DNA of 64,000 nt from Paracoccus ravus (GCF_004522175.1 NZ_SDEB01000001.1:248001-312000); one strand, 5' to 3'. Shown: positions 55,362-64,000, numbered from the stretch's first letter. Translations and numbers: made by a program. Notes: a model not told the origin generated them from the letters alone.

Positions 55362-55382
55362 CCGCCCGGTTCGCCGGGGCGG
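55362..55382. terminator. GC-rich TTCG-loop hairpin between convergent genes
   Basis: An 8-bp stem with one bulged G (55362-55369 with 55374-55382) closes a TTCG tetraloop in the 52-base gap between the PopZ-like and NlpD-like genes. No T run follows on either strand, so it may be a weak or factor-dependent terminator or simply a stable mRNA 3' end for both genes. Confidence 0.4.
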
Positions 55383-55386
55383 GGCG

Positions 55387-56586
55387 TCAGTTCAGATATT
55401 TCTCGGGATCGACGCTCTCAAACCCGTTGCGCACTTCGAAATGCACGACGCCCTGGCCCCGCGCCTTGCCCAGCGGGCTGCCGCCCGAGACGGTTTGGCC
55501 TTTTGCAACGCTGACTTGGTCCAGACCGGCATAGACCGTCATCAGATTACCGTCATGGCGGATGACGATGATCGGGACCTGATCGACATCGCGGGTAATG
55601 GCGGCAACGGTTCCCTTGCCCGCGGCGGAGACCGTGCTTCCCGGCGCCGCAGCAATGTCGATGCCGTCATTCTTGCCCTTGGAATAGGGCCGGATAATCG
55701 CGCCCTGGGCCGGCATCCGGAAGGGGCCGGCGCCGGATGCGGCGGTTCGCGTCTTGCCCAGATCCAGGCCCGCGGTCGTGGTCGCGGGCTTGTTGGCGGG
55801 CTGGGTCTTTTCCTCGGGCAAGGGCTCGGCGGCCGAAGGTGGCCGCGGCGTTGGGCTGCCCGTGCCGGGCGCCGTCAGAACAGCACTCGTGACCGCTTTT
55901 TGACCGCCGACCGGGATCAGCAGTCGCTGACCCGTGCGCACCGACATATTCCCCGGCAATCCGTTCCAAGAGGCCAGATCAGTTACCGACACGTCATATT
56001 TCCGCGCGATCGACCAGGCGGTCTCGCCCGCAGCGACGACATGCTGGCGCGGCTGGCTGGACGCGGGCTGGGTCGCAGTCGGCTGGGGCGCAGTCGACCG
56101 GGTCGCAGTCGGTGCCGAGGCACCTGAGGCGGGCGGAATGACCGGCATGCGCATGCCCTGTCCCGCGAAAGGATCGCTGACCTGTCCGGTCCCCGAGCGA
56201 ATGACGCCGGCCGGCGCAGCCGCCCCGCCCGCAACCCGCCGCGGCAGCGCGACAACAGCGCCCGAATTCAACGCCGCAGAAGGGGCGATCGCGTTATAGC
56301 TGGCCAGTTCCGCCGCGTTCAGCCCCAGCCTGCCGGCGATCGTGGCGACAGTGTCGCCCGGCGCCGCGATCACCACCTGATAGCCGGGATAGGTGATGAT
56401 GCCGCGTTGATCGGGGCTGGGACGCGGGGCCGCCACCGAGGCCGCGCCTGCCGTATCCAGACCCGTGCCAGACCATCTCCGAAGGTCCGGATCCAACTGC
56501 GTGAGATCCATGCCGCCCTGCGGGCTGCATGCCGCCACTGCCGCAAGAAGTGTCGCGGCTCCTGCAAGCCGCATTGCCATCGCCAT
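55387..56586 (-). CDS. nlpD: NlpD-like LysM lipoprotein with degenerate LytM domain
   Basis: This is a 399-residue lipoprotein (MAMAMRLAGAATLLAAVAAC, lipobox near VAAC). Two LysM peptidoglycan-binding repeats are visible (VVIAAPGDTVATIAGRLGLN; HVVAAGETAWSIARKYDVSV). The C-terminal LytM/M23 domain lacks the metal ligands: the usual HxGxDI reads NDGIDIA and the HxH motif is VHFEVR. Such domains activate amidases rather than cut peptidoglycan. The order surE-pcm-nlpD matches E. coli, but rpoS does not follow. Confidence 0.9.
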   Translation of the reverse strand: MAMAMRLAGAATLLAAVAACSPQGGMDLTQLDPDLRRWSGTGLDTAGAASVAAPRPSPDQRGIITYPGYQVVIAAPGDTVATIAGRLGLNAAELASYNAIAPSAALNSGAVVALPRRVAGGAAAPAGVIRSGTGQVSDPFAGQGMRMPVIPPASGASAPTATRSTAPQPTATQPASSQPRQHVVAAGETAWSIARKYDVSVTDLASWNGLPGNMSVRTGQRLLIPVGGQKAVTSAVLTAPGTGSPTPRPPSAAEPLPEEKTQPANKPATTTAGLDLGKTRTAASGAGPFRMPAQGAIIRPYSKGKNDGIDIAAAPGSTVSAAGKGTVAAITRDVDQVPIIVIRHDGNLMTVYAGLDQVSVAKGQTVSGGSPLGKARGQGVVHFEVRNGFESVDPEKYLN

Positions 56587-56617
56587 CTGCCCGTTCCTCA
56601 CCTTGCGCGGAAGGGGG

Positions 56618-57268
56618 TCATGTCTGTCCCAACCCCTCGACCAGCGGCACGAAGCGCACCTGCCGCAATTCGTCATAGTCAAAGCCGGTTTCGGTTCTGC
56701 GGACACGGATCAGGGTCTGAACCGCGTCCGATTGTCCGACTGGTATGACCATGATACCGCCGATCTTCAACTGGGCCAAGAGCGGGCCGGGCGGATCCTC
56801 GGCCGCAGCGGTCACCATGATGCGATCAAAGGGGGCCTGCTCGGGCAGACCGCGCGATCCGTCCATGACCATGGCGGTGATGTTCGAAAGGCCGAGATGG
56901 CGAAACAGCGCCTCGCCCTCGGTCACCAACCGGCGGTGCCGATCCAGCGTATAGACCCTGCGGCAAAGCAGCGACAGGATCGCCGCCTGATAGCCCGAGC
57001 CGGTGCCGATCTCGAGCACCTTGTCGCGCGCCCCGACCTCCAGCGCCTGCGTCATCAGCCCCACGACCGAGGGCTGGCTGATGGTCTGACCGCAGGGGAT
57101 CGGCAACGGCGTGTCCTCATAGGCGCGATCCTCGAAATGCCCGCGCACGAATTCGCCGCGATCCACGCGCTCCATCGCCGCGAGGACGCGCGGATCGGTC
57201 ACCCCGCGCTGACGCAGCGCGAAAAGGAAGCGCATCTTGCGTTCGGCGGCCTCGGACTCGTCGCTCAT
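56618..57268 (-). CDS. pcm: Protein-L-isoaspartate O-methyltransferase
   Basis: Pcm repairs isoaspartyl damage in proteins using SAM. The 216-residue protein has the active-site segment [19 protein letters not shown] and the SAM site [15 protein letters not shown], followed by [20 protein letters not shown] and [15 protein letters not shown]. It sits between surE (8 bases upstream) and the nlpD-like gene (31 bases downstream), a conserved order. A second, divergent PCMT-fold protein lies at 52682-53335. Confidence 0.95.
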   Translation of the reverse strand: MSDESEAAERKMRFLFALRQRGVTDPRVLAAMERVDRGEFVRGHFEDRAYEDTPLPIPCGQTISQPSVVGLMTQALEVGARDKVLEIGTGSGYQAAILSLLCRRVYTLDRHRRLVTEGEALFRHLGLSNITAMVMDGSRGLPEQAPFDRIMVTAAAEDPPGPLLAQLKIGGIMVIPVGQSDAVQTLIRVRRTETGFDYDELRQVRFVPLVEGLGQT

Positions 57269-57276
57269 GCGCTGGT

Positions 57277-58068
57277 TCAGCCCTCTTCCAGGATGCGAAG
57301 CGCGTCCAGACTTGCATGACAGGTCAGGTCCGGCCGCATCGGGGTCACCGAGATATAGTCCTGCAAATTTGCGTCCACGTCACTCCCCGGCGTAGCGGGT
57401 GCCGTCTGGGAGCCGCCAAGAATCCACAGGAAGCGGCGGCCATTCGGCGCGTGATAGGGTTCGGATTCGAACCGCACGCCCTGCCGGCGGCCCTGCGGCG
57501 CGACCCGCACGCCCCGGACCGAGCCCGCATCGCAGGGCGGAAAGTTGATATTATAGAAAAGCCGGAAATCCGCACCGGCCTTCCATTCGCCGTGATCCAG
57601 CAACTGGCGGATCAGTCGGGGCGCATGTTGCCGGGAAGCCTGAAAGGGATCGGCCAGTTCATGGGTGCGCAGTCCCATATATTGCGACAGGGCGATCGCC
57701 GGCAGTCCCTGCAAAGCCGCCTCCATCGCGCCGCCGATGGTACCGGAATACATGACGTTCTCGCCGGAATTATTGCCCCGGTTCACGCCGGACAGGACCA
57801 GATCCGGCGGCGCATCGCGCATGACATCGCCCAAGGCCGCAAGCACGCAATCGGCGGGCGAGCCTTCGGCCGCGAAGCGGCGCGGGCCAAGCTCGGCGAT
57901 CAGCGTCGGGTGAACATAGCTGATGCAATGGGCGACACCGGATTGCTCGAAGGCGGGCGCGACGGTCCAGACCTCGCCCTCGGGTCCCGCGATCTCGGCG
58001 GCGATCTCGGCCAGCGTCACCAGTCCGGGCGCGTTGATGCCATCGTCATTGGTGATCAGGATCCGCAT
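57277..58068 (-). CDS. surE: 5'/3'-nucleotidase SurE
   Basis: SurE is a metal-dependent nucleotidase/exopolyphosphatase active in stationary phase. The 263-residue protein starts [20 protein letters not shown] with the metal-binding Asp pair, followed by [33 protein letters not shown] and the C-terminal [20 protein letters not shown]. pcm follows after 8 bases. Between surE and the divergent TauE gene lies a 193-base stretch in which I see no gene. Confidence 0.95.
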   Translation of the reverse strand: MRILITNDDGINAPGLVTLAEIAAEIAGPEGEVWTVAPAFEQSGVAHCISYVHPTLIAELGPRRFAAEGSPADCVLAALGDVMRDAPPDLVLSGVNRGNNSGENVMYSGTIGGAMEAALQGLPAIALSQYMGLRTHELADPFQASRQHAPRLIRQLLDHGEWKAGADFRLFYNINFPPCDAGSVRGVRVAPQGRRQGVRFESEPYHAPNGRRFLWILGGSQTAPATPGSDVDANLQDYISVTPMRPDLTCHASLDALRILEEG

Positions 58069-58261
58069 TCCGCCCCCATCTTGTTCCCTTGCCTTGCCGG
58101 GCTGCGGCGATCGGACCGATTGCCCGGAAAGTCACATCCTCGTCAATGACATGCATATCCGGGCCACAGGTTTGCGACAACCCGCCGCGGACTCAACCAG
58201 AGCGTTTGACGCGCGAGTTATGGGCGGGCAGGATCAGAACGGGCAAACGGCCGGACACGAC

Positions 58262-59185
58262 ATGCAGATCTATCTTCCTATCGCCGAGGTGGTGGTCAAT
58301 GCCTTTACCCTTGTCGGGCTTGGCGGCGTCGTCGGCCTGATGTCGGGCCTGTTCGGCGTAGGAGGTGGTTTTCTGATCACGCCCTTGCTGTTTTTCATCG
58401 GGATTCCCCCGCCCATCGCCGTGGCTACGGGGGCAAATCAGGTGGTCGCCTCGTCCTTTTCGGGTGTCCTTGCGCATGTGAAGCGGAAATCGGTCGATTT
58501 CCGCATGGGCTGGGTCCTGCTGGCCGGAGGGCTGGTCGGCTCATCCGCCGGGGTTCTGGCCTTCAATATGCTGTCCCGGCTGGGCCAGGTCGATCTGGTG
58601 GTCCAGCTATGCTATGTCGTATTTCTGGGCCTGATCGGCGCGATGATGCTGCAAGAAAGCCTGGGTGCGCTGCGCCGCGCCAAAAAGAGCGGCCCGATCA
58701 AGCCGATGCGGCGCAACCAGCATGGCTGGGTCCATCGCTGGCCGATGAAGGTCAAGTTCCGTGCCTCAGGCCTCTATATCAGCGCGATCCCCGTGCTGAT
58801 GGTGGGCGCGGCCGTGGGCGTTCTGGGCGCGATCATGGGGGTCGGCGGCGGCTTCATCATGGTGCCCGCGATGATCTACCTGCTGGGCATGCCGACCAAG
58901 GTGGTCATCGGCACATCGCTGTTCCAGATCACCTTCCTGTCCGCCTATACGACGCTGATGCACGCGGTTTCATCGAACACGGTGGATGTCATGCTGGCGG
59001 TTCTGCTGATCCTCGGCGGCGTGATCGGCGCGCAAATCGGCACGACACTTGGCGCAAAGCTGCGTGCCGAACAACTGCGCATCCTGCTGGCGCTGCTGGT
59101 GCTGGCGGTTTGCGGGCGGCTTGCGCTGGACCTGTTCCTGCGCCCCGAGGATCTTTATTCGCTGACGCCGGGGATCATCGGATGA
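58262..59185 (+). CDS. TauE/SafE-family membrane exporter
   Basis: This 307-residue integral membrane protein of the sulfite/organosulfonate exporter family has about eight helices and two characteristic repeats: GLFGVGGGFLITPLLFFIGI and AIMGVGGGFIMVPAMIYLLG. The ATG at 58262 precedes MQIYLPIAEVVVNAFTL. It overlaps the TIGR02186 gene by four bases, which ties the two functions together. The exported anion could be sulfite, sulfolactate or another sulfonate; the sequence does not tell. Confidence 0.92.
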   Translation: MQIYLPIAEVVVNAFTLVGLGGVVGLMSGLFGVGGGFLITPLLFFIGIPPPIAVATGANQVVASSFSGVLAHVKRKSVDFRMGWVLLAGGLVGSSAGVLAFNMLSRLGQVDLVVQLCYVVFLGLIGAMMLQESLGALRRAKKSGPIKPMRRNQHGWVHRWPMKVKFRASGLYISAIPVLMVGAAVGVLGAIMGVGGGFIMVPAMIYLLGMPTKVVIGTSLFQITFLSAYTTLMHAVSSNTVDVMLAVLLILGGVIGAQIGTTLGAKLRAEQLRILLALLVLAVCGRLALDLFLRPEDLYSLTPGIIG

Positions 59186-60000
59186 TCGGGCGCGCCTTGA
59201 TCCTGCTTTTCGCTCTGGCTTCGCCCCTCGGAGCACAGGAAAACTTGGCACAGGAAAGCGGGGCCCAGGAAACCGGGGCAGCGCGTTCGGGCGAACAGAT
59301 CGTGGCGGATATGTCGCGCGATGATGTCGACATTACCACCAGCTTCGATGGCTCGGACATCATCATCTACGGCGCGATCAAGCGCGAGATGCCGATCCCC
59401 GAAACCGATCCGCTCGACGTCATCGTCACCGTCGAGGGGCCGCCCCGCCCCGTCACCGTCCGCCACAAGGAGCGCCGCTTTGGCATCTGGGTCAATACCG
59501 GAAAGGTCGGCGTGGCGGCGGCTCCGAATTTCTATGTCGTCGCGACCTCGCGTCCGCTGGGCCGGATCCTGGACAGCGCCGAGGACAGCCGGTACCGCAT
59601 CTCGGTCCCACTGGCGATGCGCGCCTTTTCGGGTGCGTCCGAGGTCGAGGATGTCGTTCCCTATACCGCCGCATTGGTGCGCCTGCGCGAGGCGCAGGAT
59701 CTGTACCGCCTTGACGATGGCGCGGTCAGGCTGGCCGAGCAGACACTGTTTCGCGCCGATATCCGGCTGCCCGCCAATCTGATGGAAGGGCTATACGCGA
59801 CCCGCATCTTTCTTTTGCGCGACGGCAAGGTCCTGGACACTTTCCGTGCCCCGATCGAGGTCCGCAAGGTCGGCCTGGAACGCTGGCTCTATCGCCTCGC
59901 GCTGGATCAGCCGTTTCTATACGGGCTCATGTCGCTGGCCTTGGCGGTGTTCGCCGGTTGGGCGGCCTCCGCGGCCTTCAGGCGTTTCCAGAGCCGCTGA
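59182..60000 (+). CDS. TIGR02186-family membrane-anchored protein
   Basis: This 272-residue protein starts MIGRALILLFALASPLGAQE with a signal peptide, has a long extracytoplasmic domain (YGAIKREMPIPETDPLDVIV; RRFGIWVNTGKVGVAAAPNF) and ends in a C-terminal membrane helix (GLMSLALAVFAGWAASAAF). This is the TIGR02186 pattern, a family of unknown function found next to TauE exporters. The ATGA overlap with the exporter supports a joint complex. Confidence 0.85.
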   Translation: MIGRALILLFALASPLGAQENLAQESGAQETGAARSGEQIVADMSRDDVDITTSFDGSDIIIYGAIKREMPIPETDPLDVIVTVEGPPRPVTVRHKERRFGIWVNTGKVGVAAAPNFYVVATSRPLGRILDSAEDSRYRISVPLAMRAFSGASEVEDVVPYTAALVRLREAQDLYRLDDGAVRLAEQTLFRADIRLPANLMEGLYATRIFLLRDGKVLDTFRAPIEVRKVGLERWLYRLALDQPFLYGLMSLALAVFAGWAASAAFRRFQSR

Positions 60001-60018
60001 GCGCAGCGGCATCTGGGC

Positions 60019-61161
60019 TCAGGCCTGACGATCGCCGCGCCGGAAGGGCCCCAGTTCCGTCAGCAGCGCCATTTCCTGACTGATCGCGGCGCGCTCACGG
60101 CGCAGGTAATCGTCAATCGCATCGTGAAAGCCCTGATCGGCCAGCCAATGCAGCGAATGGGTCTGGGTCGGCAGATAGCCGCGCGCCAGTTTATGCTCTC
60201 CCTGCGCGCCGGCCTCGACCCGCGACAGGCCGTGTTCGATCGCCCAGTCGATGGCGCGGTGATAGCAAAGTTCGAAATGCAGGAACGGGTGATCCTCGAT
60301 GCAGCCCCAGTAGCGGCCATAGATCGTATCCGGTCCCAAGAGATTGAGCGCTCCGGCAATCGGACGCCCCTCGCGTTCGGCCAGCACCAGCATGCAATCG
60401 TCGCGCATCGTTTCATGCAGCAGGTCAAAGAAGCGGCGCGTCAGATAGGGGCGGCCCCATTTCCGGCCGCCGGTATCCTGATAGAAGCGCCAGAACGCAT
60501 CCCAATGCGCGGGCAGGATCTCGTCGCCACGCAGGCTGCGGATCGTGCCACCAAAAGCTTGGGCCCTTTCGCGTTCCTTGCGGATCGCCTTGCGCTTGCG
60601 CGAGGAGAGATCCGCGAGAAAATCGTCGAAGCTGCGATAGCCCCGGTTCAGCCAGTGAAACTGCTCGGTCGCGCGGGGCAGATAATCAGTGACTTCGGCA
60701 AGCTCAGCCTCGGCCTCGGTGCAAAAGGTCACATGCACGCCGGACAGCCCGCCTTGTTTGGCAACCTGGGCCATGGCTTGCAAAAGCGCGCCCTGCACGG
60801 CCCGATTGTCCGAGATCAGCCGGGGCCCCGTCACCGGAGTAAAGGGCACGGCGCATTGCAGCTTGGGATAATATTCACCCCCCGCCCGTTCGTAGGCCTG
60901 CGCCCAGGCGTGGTCAAAGATGTATTCCCCCTGGCTATGGGTCTTGATGTAGCAGGGCGCGACACCGGCAACCGCACCGTCGAGACGCGCGACAAGGTGG
61001 CTGGGATGCCAGCCTGTTCCCTGCCCGACCGATCCGGAGGTCTCGAGAGCGGACAGAAAACGATGCGCGGTGAAGGGGTTGGAAGCCGCTCCGCATCCGT
61101 CCCACAAAGCGGGTTCAATGCCGGAAATCGCAGGCAGGACCGAGACTGTCAATTCGTTCAT
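60019..61161 (-). CDS. GNAT/FemAB-like acyltransferase (DUF482)
   Basis: This 380-residue cytoplasmic protein shows DUF482/FemAB-like features: LSSRKRKAIRKERERAQAFG, the region WDAFWRFYQDTGGRKWGRPY, and ARGYLPTQTHSLHWLADQGF near the end. Related proteins are acetyl- or aminoacyl-transferase folds, sometimes annotated as peptidoglycan-associated. The substrate is unknown. It is the last gene of a minus-strand run that begins with smc, 31 bases after the SDR stop. Confidence 0.85.
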   Translation of the reverse strand: MNELTVSVLPAISGIEPALWDGCGAASNPFTAHRFLSALETSGSVGQGTGWHPSHLVARLDGAVAGVAPCYIKTHSQGEYIFDHAWAQAYERAGGEYYPKLQCAVPFTPVTGPRLISDNRAVQGALLQAMAQVAKQGGLSGVHVTFCTEAEAELAEVTDYLPRATEQFHWLNRGYRSFDDFLADLSSRKRKAIRKERERAQAFGGTIRSLRGDEILPAHWDAFWRFYQDTGGRKWGRPYLTRRFFDLLHETMRDDCMLVLAEREGRPIAGALNLLGPDTIYGRYWGCIEDHPFLHFELCYHRAIDWAIEHGLSRVEAGAQGEHKLARGYLPTQTHSLHWLADQGFHDAIDDYLRRERAAISQEMALLTELGPFRRGDRQA

Positions 61162-61192
61162 GGCCCGACACTAGCGGCGCGGCTTTGGCTTG

Positions 61193-61945
61193 TCAGCGCC
61201 CGCCCGTCACTTCCAGGTTTGTGCCGGTGACATAGCTCGCCTGTTCGGATGCGAGCCACAATATCGCCTCGGCCACTTCCTCGGCGCTGCCCGGTCGGGC
61301 CATCGGCACGCCCGGCGCAAGCAGGCGCGCCCGATCCGGGTTGCCGCCCGAGGCGTGGATCTCGGTCTCGATCAGGCCGGGGCGGACCGCGTTGACCCGG
61401 ATATTGTCGGGCGCAAGCTCCTTGGAAAGTCCGATATTCAGCGCGTCGATCGCGCCCTTGCTTGCCGCGTAATCGACATATTCGCCCGCACCGCCCAGCC
61501 GCGCCGCCGCCGAGCTGAGCAGCACGATCGAGGCCGAGGGCTGATCCATCGGCCGCTTCAGCCGTCGCGCCGCCTCGCGCGCGGTCAGAAGCGCGCCCAT
61601 GACATTGACGTCGATCACCCGCTGCATCCGCTCGCGCGTCATCTGCGCAAGCGGCATCGCCCGCGACAGCATCCCCGCATTCACCACGGCGCAATCGATC
61701 CCGCCCAGTTCGGCCTCGGCCGTATCGAAAAGCGCGATCACCTGGGATTCGTCTGCGACATCCGCCTGAACGCCAACCGCGCGCCGCCCCATGCCACGGA
61801 TACGCTCCAGAACGTCATGTCCGGCGGCGAAATCGTCGCGCCAGCTGATCGCCACATCCCAGCCCCGTTGCGCCGCGAGCAGGGCGACGGCGCGTCCGAT
61901 CCCGCGCGATCCCCCCGTCACAATCATCGCTTTCCTGTCCCTCAT
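61193..61945 (-). CDS. Short-chain dehydrogenase/reductase
   Basis: This 250-residue Rossmann-fold oxidoreductase has the cofactor motif VTGGSRGIGRAVALLAAQRG, NAGMLSR (the NAG motif), the catalytic Ser in SIVLLSSAAARL and Tyr/Lys in YVDYAASKGAIDALN. The PG motif VNAVRPGLIETEI and the C-terminal YVTGTNLEVTGGR are typical of FabG-like enzymes. Substrate unknown. Its start overlaps the GDPD stop by four bases. Confidence 0.92.
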   Translation of the reverse strand: MRDRKAMIVTGGSRGIGRAVALLAAQRGWDVAISWRDDFAAGHDVLERIRGMGRRAVGVQADVADESQVIALFDTAEAELGGIDCAVVNAGMLSRAMPLAQMTRERMQRVIDVNVMGALLTAREAARRLKRPMDQPSASIVLLSSAAARLGGAGEYVDYAASKGAIDALNIGLSKELAPDNIRVNAVRPGLIETEIHASGGNPDRARLLAPGVPMARPGSAEEVAEAILWLASEQASYVTGTNLEVTGGR

Positions 61946-62697
61946 GCGCCCCCCGGAAGGTAGTTTTCGAACGTGATATTGTCCGCGACCCGTCGCGCCA
62001 ATGCCTCTTCGGCGGGCGAGCGGATGGTCCAGGACAGGACCGGCACGCCGCGCGCCCTGAGCGCCGCGACGGCCGGGTTTTCCAGATCCGTGCGATCATG
62101 CGAGATGAAGCTGGCCCCAACGCGGTCGAAATCGGAAATCGCGGCCAGTTCGCTGCGGGTCCGGGCGTCCAGATCGGGCCAGTCCGCTTCGTCATAGGCG
62201 CAGGTCGTCAGACCTACGGCAATATCGGGGATCGCCTTGCGGAGACCGGCAACGCTATGCGGGTTGAACGACATTACGGCCACCCGCCCAGGGTAATCCG
62301 CAAGCTGCGCCGCGACGCGTTCTGACAGATCGCCCACCTCATCCGCCGACCGCAAACTCTGATCCTTGATCTCGATCAGCAGGGGCACCTGCCCCGCCAC
62401 CTCGGCCAGCAGAGCTGTAAGGGTCGGGATCGGCTCGTCCGTCCCCATGATCCGCAGCATGGAGAGCGCATCCATGCCAAGCGCCCGGACGAGACCATCG
62501 GCACCGGTCAGACGCGGCAGGTCGTCATCGTGAAAAACCACGGGCGTGCCGTCCGAAGCCGCCTGAATGTCGCATTCGATACCATAACCTGCGGCAATGG
62601 CGGCGCGAAACGCCGCCATGCTGTTTTCCGGCACGCCAGCCGAATGCAGCCCCCGATGGGCGATCGGCAGGCGCAGGAAATCGGGGTGAAGCCCCAT
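61942..62697 (-). CDS. Glycerophosphodiester phosphodiesterase
   Basis: This enzyme releases glycerol-3-phosphate from glycerophosphodiesters. The 251-residue protein has the family signature LRLPIAHRGLHSAGVPENSM (catalytic His) and GIECDIQAASDGTPVVFHDD (metal-binding Glu and Asp, then His). No signal peptide is visible, so it acts in the cytoplasm. The ATG at 62697 shares one base with the RidA stop; a GTG one codon earlier is possible. Its product could feed GlpD. Confidence 0.93.
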   Translation of the reverse strand: MGLHPDFLRLPIAHRGLHSAGVPENSMAAFRAAIAAGYGIECDIQAASDGTPVVFHDDDLPRLTGADGLVRALGMDALSMLRIMGTDEPIPTLTALLAEVAGQVPLLIEIKDQSLRSADEVGDLSERVAAQLADYPGRVAVMSFNPHSVAGLRKAIPDIAVGLTTCAYDEADWPDLDARTRSELAAISDFDRVGASFISHDRTDLENPAVAALRARGVPVLSWTIRSPAEEALARRVADNITFENYLPGGA

Positions 62698-63137
62698 CAC
62701 GCGATCTCGAAGATCGCTTCGATCTCGACCGCGACGCCGCGCGGCAAGGCCGGCGCGGAAACCGCGGCCCGGGCATGGCGGCCCTTGTCGCCGAACACTT
62801 CGACCATCAGGTTCGAGCAGCCATTGACCACCTCGGGCTGGTCGGTGAATTCCGGGGTCGAATTCACGAAGCCGCCCAGCTTCACCACCTGCTTGACCCG
62901 ATCAAGCGAGCCGAGCGCGGCGCGCGCCTGCGCCAGCAGCGCAAGCCCGCATGTCCGCGCCGCCTCGGCCCCGGCCTCGACGGCAAGATCCGCGCCAAGC
63001 TTGCCCTTGGCGGTGCTGATCTGGCCCGAGACGAAAAGCAGGTTCCCCGAGATCACATAGGGCACATAATTGGCGGCAGGCGCGGGCGCGTCCGGCAGCG
63101 TGATCCCCAGTTCGGCAAGTTTCGTCTCGATGCTCAT
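62697..63137 (-). CDS. RidA/YjgF-family imine deaminase
   Basis: RidA proteins hydrolyse reactive enamine/imine intermediates produced by PLP enzymes. The 146-residue protein has the trimer fold pattern NYVPYVISGNLLFVSGQIST, the conserved GSLDRVKQVVKLGGFVNSTP and the active-site C-terminal segment ARAAVSAPALPRGVAVEIEA with Arg and Glu. It is coupled to the GDPD gene downstream and precedes it in a common family order. Confidence 0.92.
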   Translation of the reverse strand: MSIETKLAELGITLPDAPAPAANYVPYVISGNLLFVSGQISTAKGKLGADLAVEAGAEAARTCGLALLAQARAALGSLDRVKQVVKLGGFVNSTPEFTDQPEVVNGCSNLMVEVFGDKGRHARAAVSAPALPRGVAVEIEAIFEIA

Positions 63138-63145
63138 GTCATCCC

Positions 63146-63598
63146 CTAATCTGTGATGGCGGCGCGGAAATCGCCCAGGACACCACGCCAGGTTTCCAGC
63201 GCGTCCCTGAAGTTCTCGCGCCCAAGCCCGCTTCCTGCAAGCCCGATATCCATTTCCAGATAGGGATTGCCGTCCGCAACCACCAGCTTGGCAAAGGGGT
63301 TCTCACGGTTCCAGTCATTGGCATCGGCGGCGGTCATCGGTTCGGTCATCTGGAAACCGGTGACGAATTGCATCCGGCGGCATCGCGGCGCGCAGTCATA
63401 GAAAAAGACATTGAACAGCGTGTCGTCGATCTCGCTTTCCAGCATGGGCAGGCCCTCGATGTCCTGCGCCTGCCTGACCTCCAGACCCATTTCGGTCATG
63501 AGATTGCTGATGATTTCGGGATCGTCTGTGACGGGGGCCGCCAGCAGCGGCAGAGGCTGCAGGATTGCAGCCACGAGGAAAGCGCGAAGCGCAGGCAT
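63146..63598 (-). CDS. Secreted YbjN-domain protein
   Basis: This 150-residue protein starts MPALRAFLVAAILQPLPLLA with a signal peptide cleaved near APV. The mature part has YbjN-domain features (MGLEVRQAQDIEGLPMLESE, FVTGFQMTEPMTAADANDWN, LVVADGNPYLEMDIGLAGSG). A pair of Cys (CAPRC) may form a disulfide. A longer start at 63643 lacks a ribosome site. Function is unknown; it lies between smc and ridA. Confidence 0.78.
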   Translation of the reverse strand: MPALRAFLVAAILQPLPLLAAPVTDDPEIISNLMTEMGLEVRQAQDIEGLPMLESEIDDTLFNVFFYDCAPRCRRMQFVTGFQMTEPMTAADANDWNRENPFAKLVVADGNPYLEMDIGLAGSGLGRENFRDALETWRGVLGDFRAAITD

Positions 63599-63650
63599 TT
63601 GGGTCTGAAACTCCGAGGGAGGAATGCCAGACCTATTAGCCATTTGTCGT

Positions 63651-64000
63651 TCAGGCCACCAGAGCTTCCGCGCGTTTCAGATCAACGCTGACAAGCTGGC
63701 TGACGCCCTGTTCCACCATGGTCACGCCGAACAGCCGGTCCATCCGCGACATGGTCACGGCATGGTGCGTGATCACCAGGAATCTGGTCTCGGTCCGGCG
63801 GGTCATTTCGTCCATCAGATCGCAGAAACGCGTCACATTGGCATCGTCGAGCGGCGCGTCCACCTCATCCAGCACGCAGATCGGCGCGGGATTGGCAAGG
63901 AAGACAGCAAAGATCAGCGCCAGCGCGGTCAGGGTCTGCTCTCCCCCCGAAAGCAGGCTCAGCGTCGAGAGCTTCTTGCCCGGCGGCTGGCACATGATTT
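63651..64000 (-). CDS. smc: Chromosome segregation protein SMC (3' end)
   Basis: This is the C-terminal part of SMC, the ATPase ring protein that organises and separates chromosomes. Only about 116 residues are visible because the gene runs past the window end. They contain the ABC signature with [20 protein letters not shown], Walker [20 protein letters not shown] and the switch His in [20 protein letters not shown]. ParB at parS sites loads SMC, which makes the parS-like site at 32.4 kb notable, though the two are 31 kb apart. Confidence 0.95.
   Translation of the reverse strand, partial: IMCQPPGKKLSTLSLLSGGEQTLTALALIFAVFLANPAPICVLDEVDAPLDDANVTRFCDLMDEMTRRTETRFLVITHHAVTMSRMDRLFGVTMVEQGVSQLVSVDLKRAEALVA

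Noticed and set aside
58069..58261. 193-base space between surE and the TauE gene examined for a small gene.
   Set aside because: No frame with a ribosome site and plausible composition; taken as a divergent promoter region.
1..64000. tRNA/rRNA genes, CRISPR arrays, insertion sequences, att sites or prophage genes.
   Set aside because: No cloverleaf with a conserved T-loop in a non-coding gap, no regularly spaced repeats, and no transposase, integrase or phage structural motifs were seen.

Overview
The window reads as core chromosome of a high-GC alphaproteobacterium of the Rhodobacteraceae/Paracoccaceae type, most like Paracoccus. The basis is the petP-petR regulator pair beside ilvE, the lptC-lptA-lptB-hpf-ptsN order, a Rhizobium-type glycerol ABC operon (glpDSTPQUV-glpK), bioMNY, a BamF-type lipoprotein, a DUF1674/SDHAF4-type protein, an NlpD-type protein beside pcm-surE without rpoS, and a TauE/TIGR02186 pair. 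I see no tRNA, rRNA, CRISPR array, prophage or insertion sequence. Coding density is very high and no gene-free stretch exceeds 300 bases.

Layout. 0-4 kb: the 3' end of secA, a two-gene regulator operon (petP-petR) and ilvE. 4-9 kb: a minus-strand envelope block running rnd, kdsD, lptC, lptA, lptB, hpf, ptsN, which links Kdo synthesis, LPS transport and stationary-phase control. rpoN, often found between lptB and hpf, is missing. 9-11 kb: folD and purU (one-carbon/formate). 11-22.3 kb: a compact glycerol uptake and catabolism operon with a divergent DeoR-type repressor (glpR). It includes two different ABC ATPases with complementary motif defects and ends in glpK plus an iron-type alcohol dehydrogenase behind an internal terminator. 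22.3-32.4 kb: a 24-residue membrane microprotein, a quinone-oxidoreductase-like protein, pirin, the biotin transporter bioMNY, kynU, carbonic anhydrase, an HPt-like protein lacking its histidine, an M17 peptidase, an NlpC/P60 hydrolase and a saccharopine-dehydrogenase-like protein.

32.4-43.8 kb: a near-consensus parS site between convergent genes, DUF3775, a probable sulfotransferase relic, mutL, a catalytic/non-catalytic M16 pair, bamF-like, lspA, purH, a heparinase-like protein, rsmB and a tiny SDHAF4-type gene. 43.9-49.7 kb: an RND efflux adaptor and pump, selD and a small secreted protein. 49.7-55.3 kb: fucU-like, aldo/keto reductase, zinc metallopeptidase, thioesterase, a PCMT-fold protein, tolC and a PopZ-like protein. 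55.4-64 kb: nlpD-pcm-surE, TauE/TIGR02186, then a minus-strand run (GNAT, SDR, GDPD, RidA, YbjN-like) ending in the 3' part of smc, cut by the window edge.

Nothing here is an obvious novel defence or mobile system. The points most worth a second look are the asymmetric glycerol ABC ATPase pair, the parS-like site, the histidine-less HPt-like protein, the 24-residue membrane protein, the PopZ-like protein and the PCMT homologue beside tolC. All functional calls come from reading motifs and context by eye; no database search was run.
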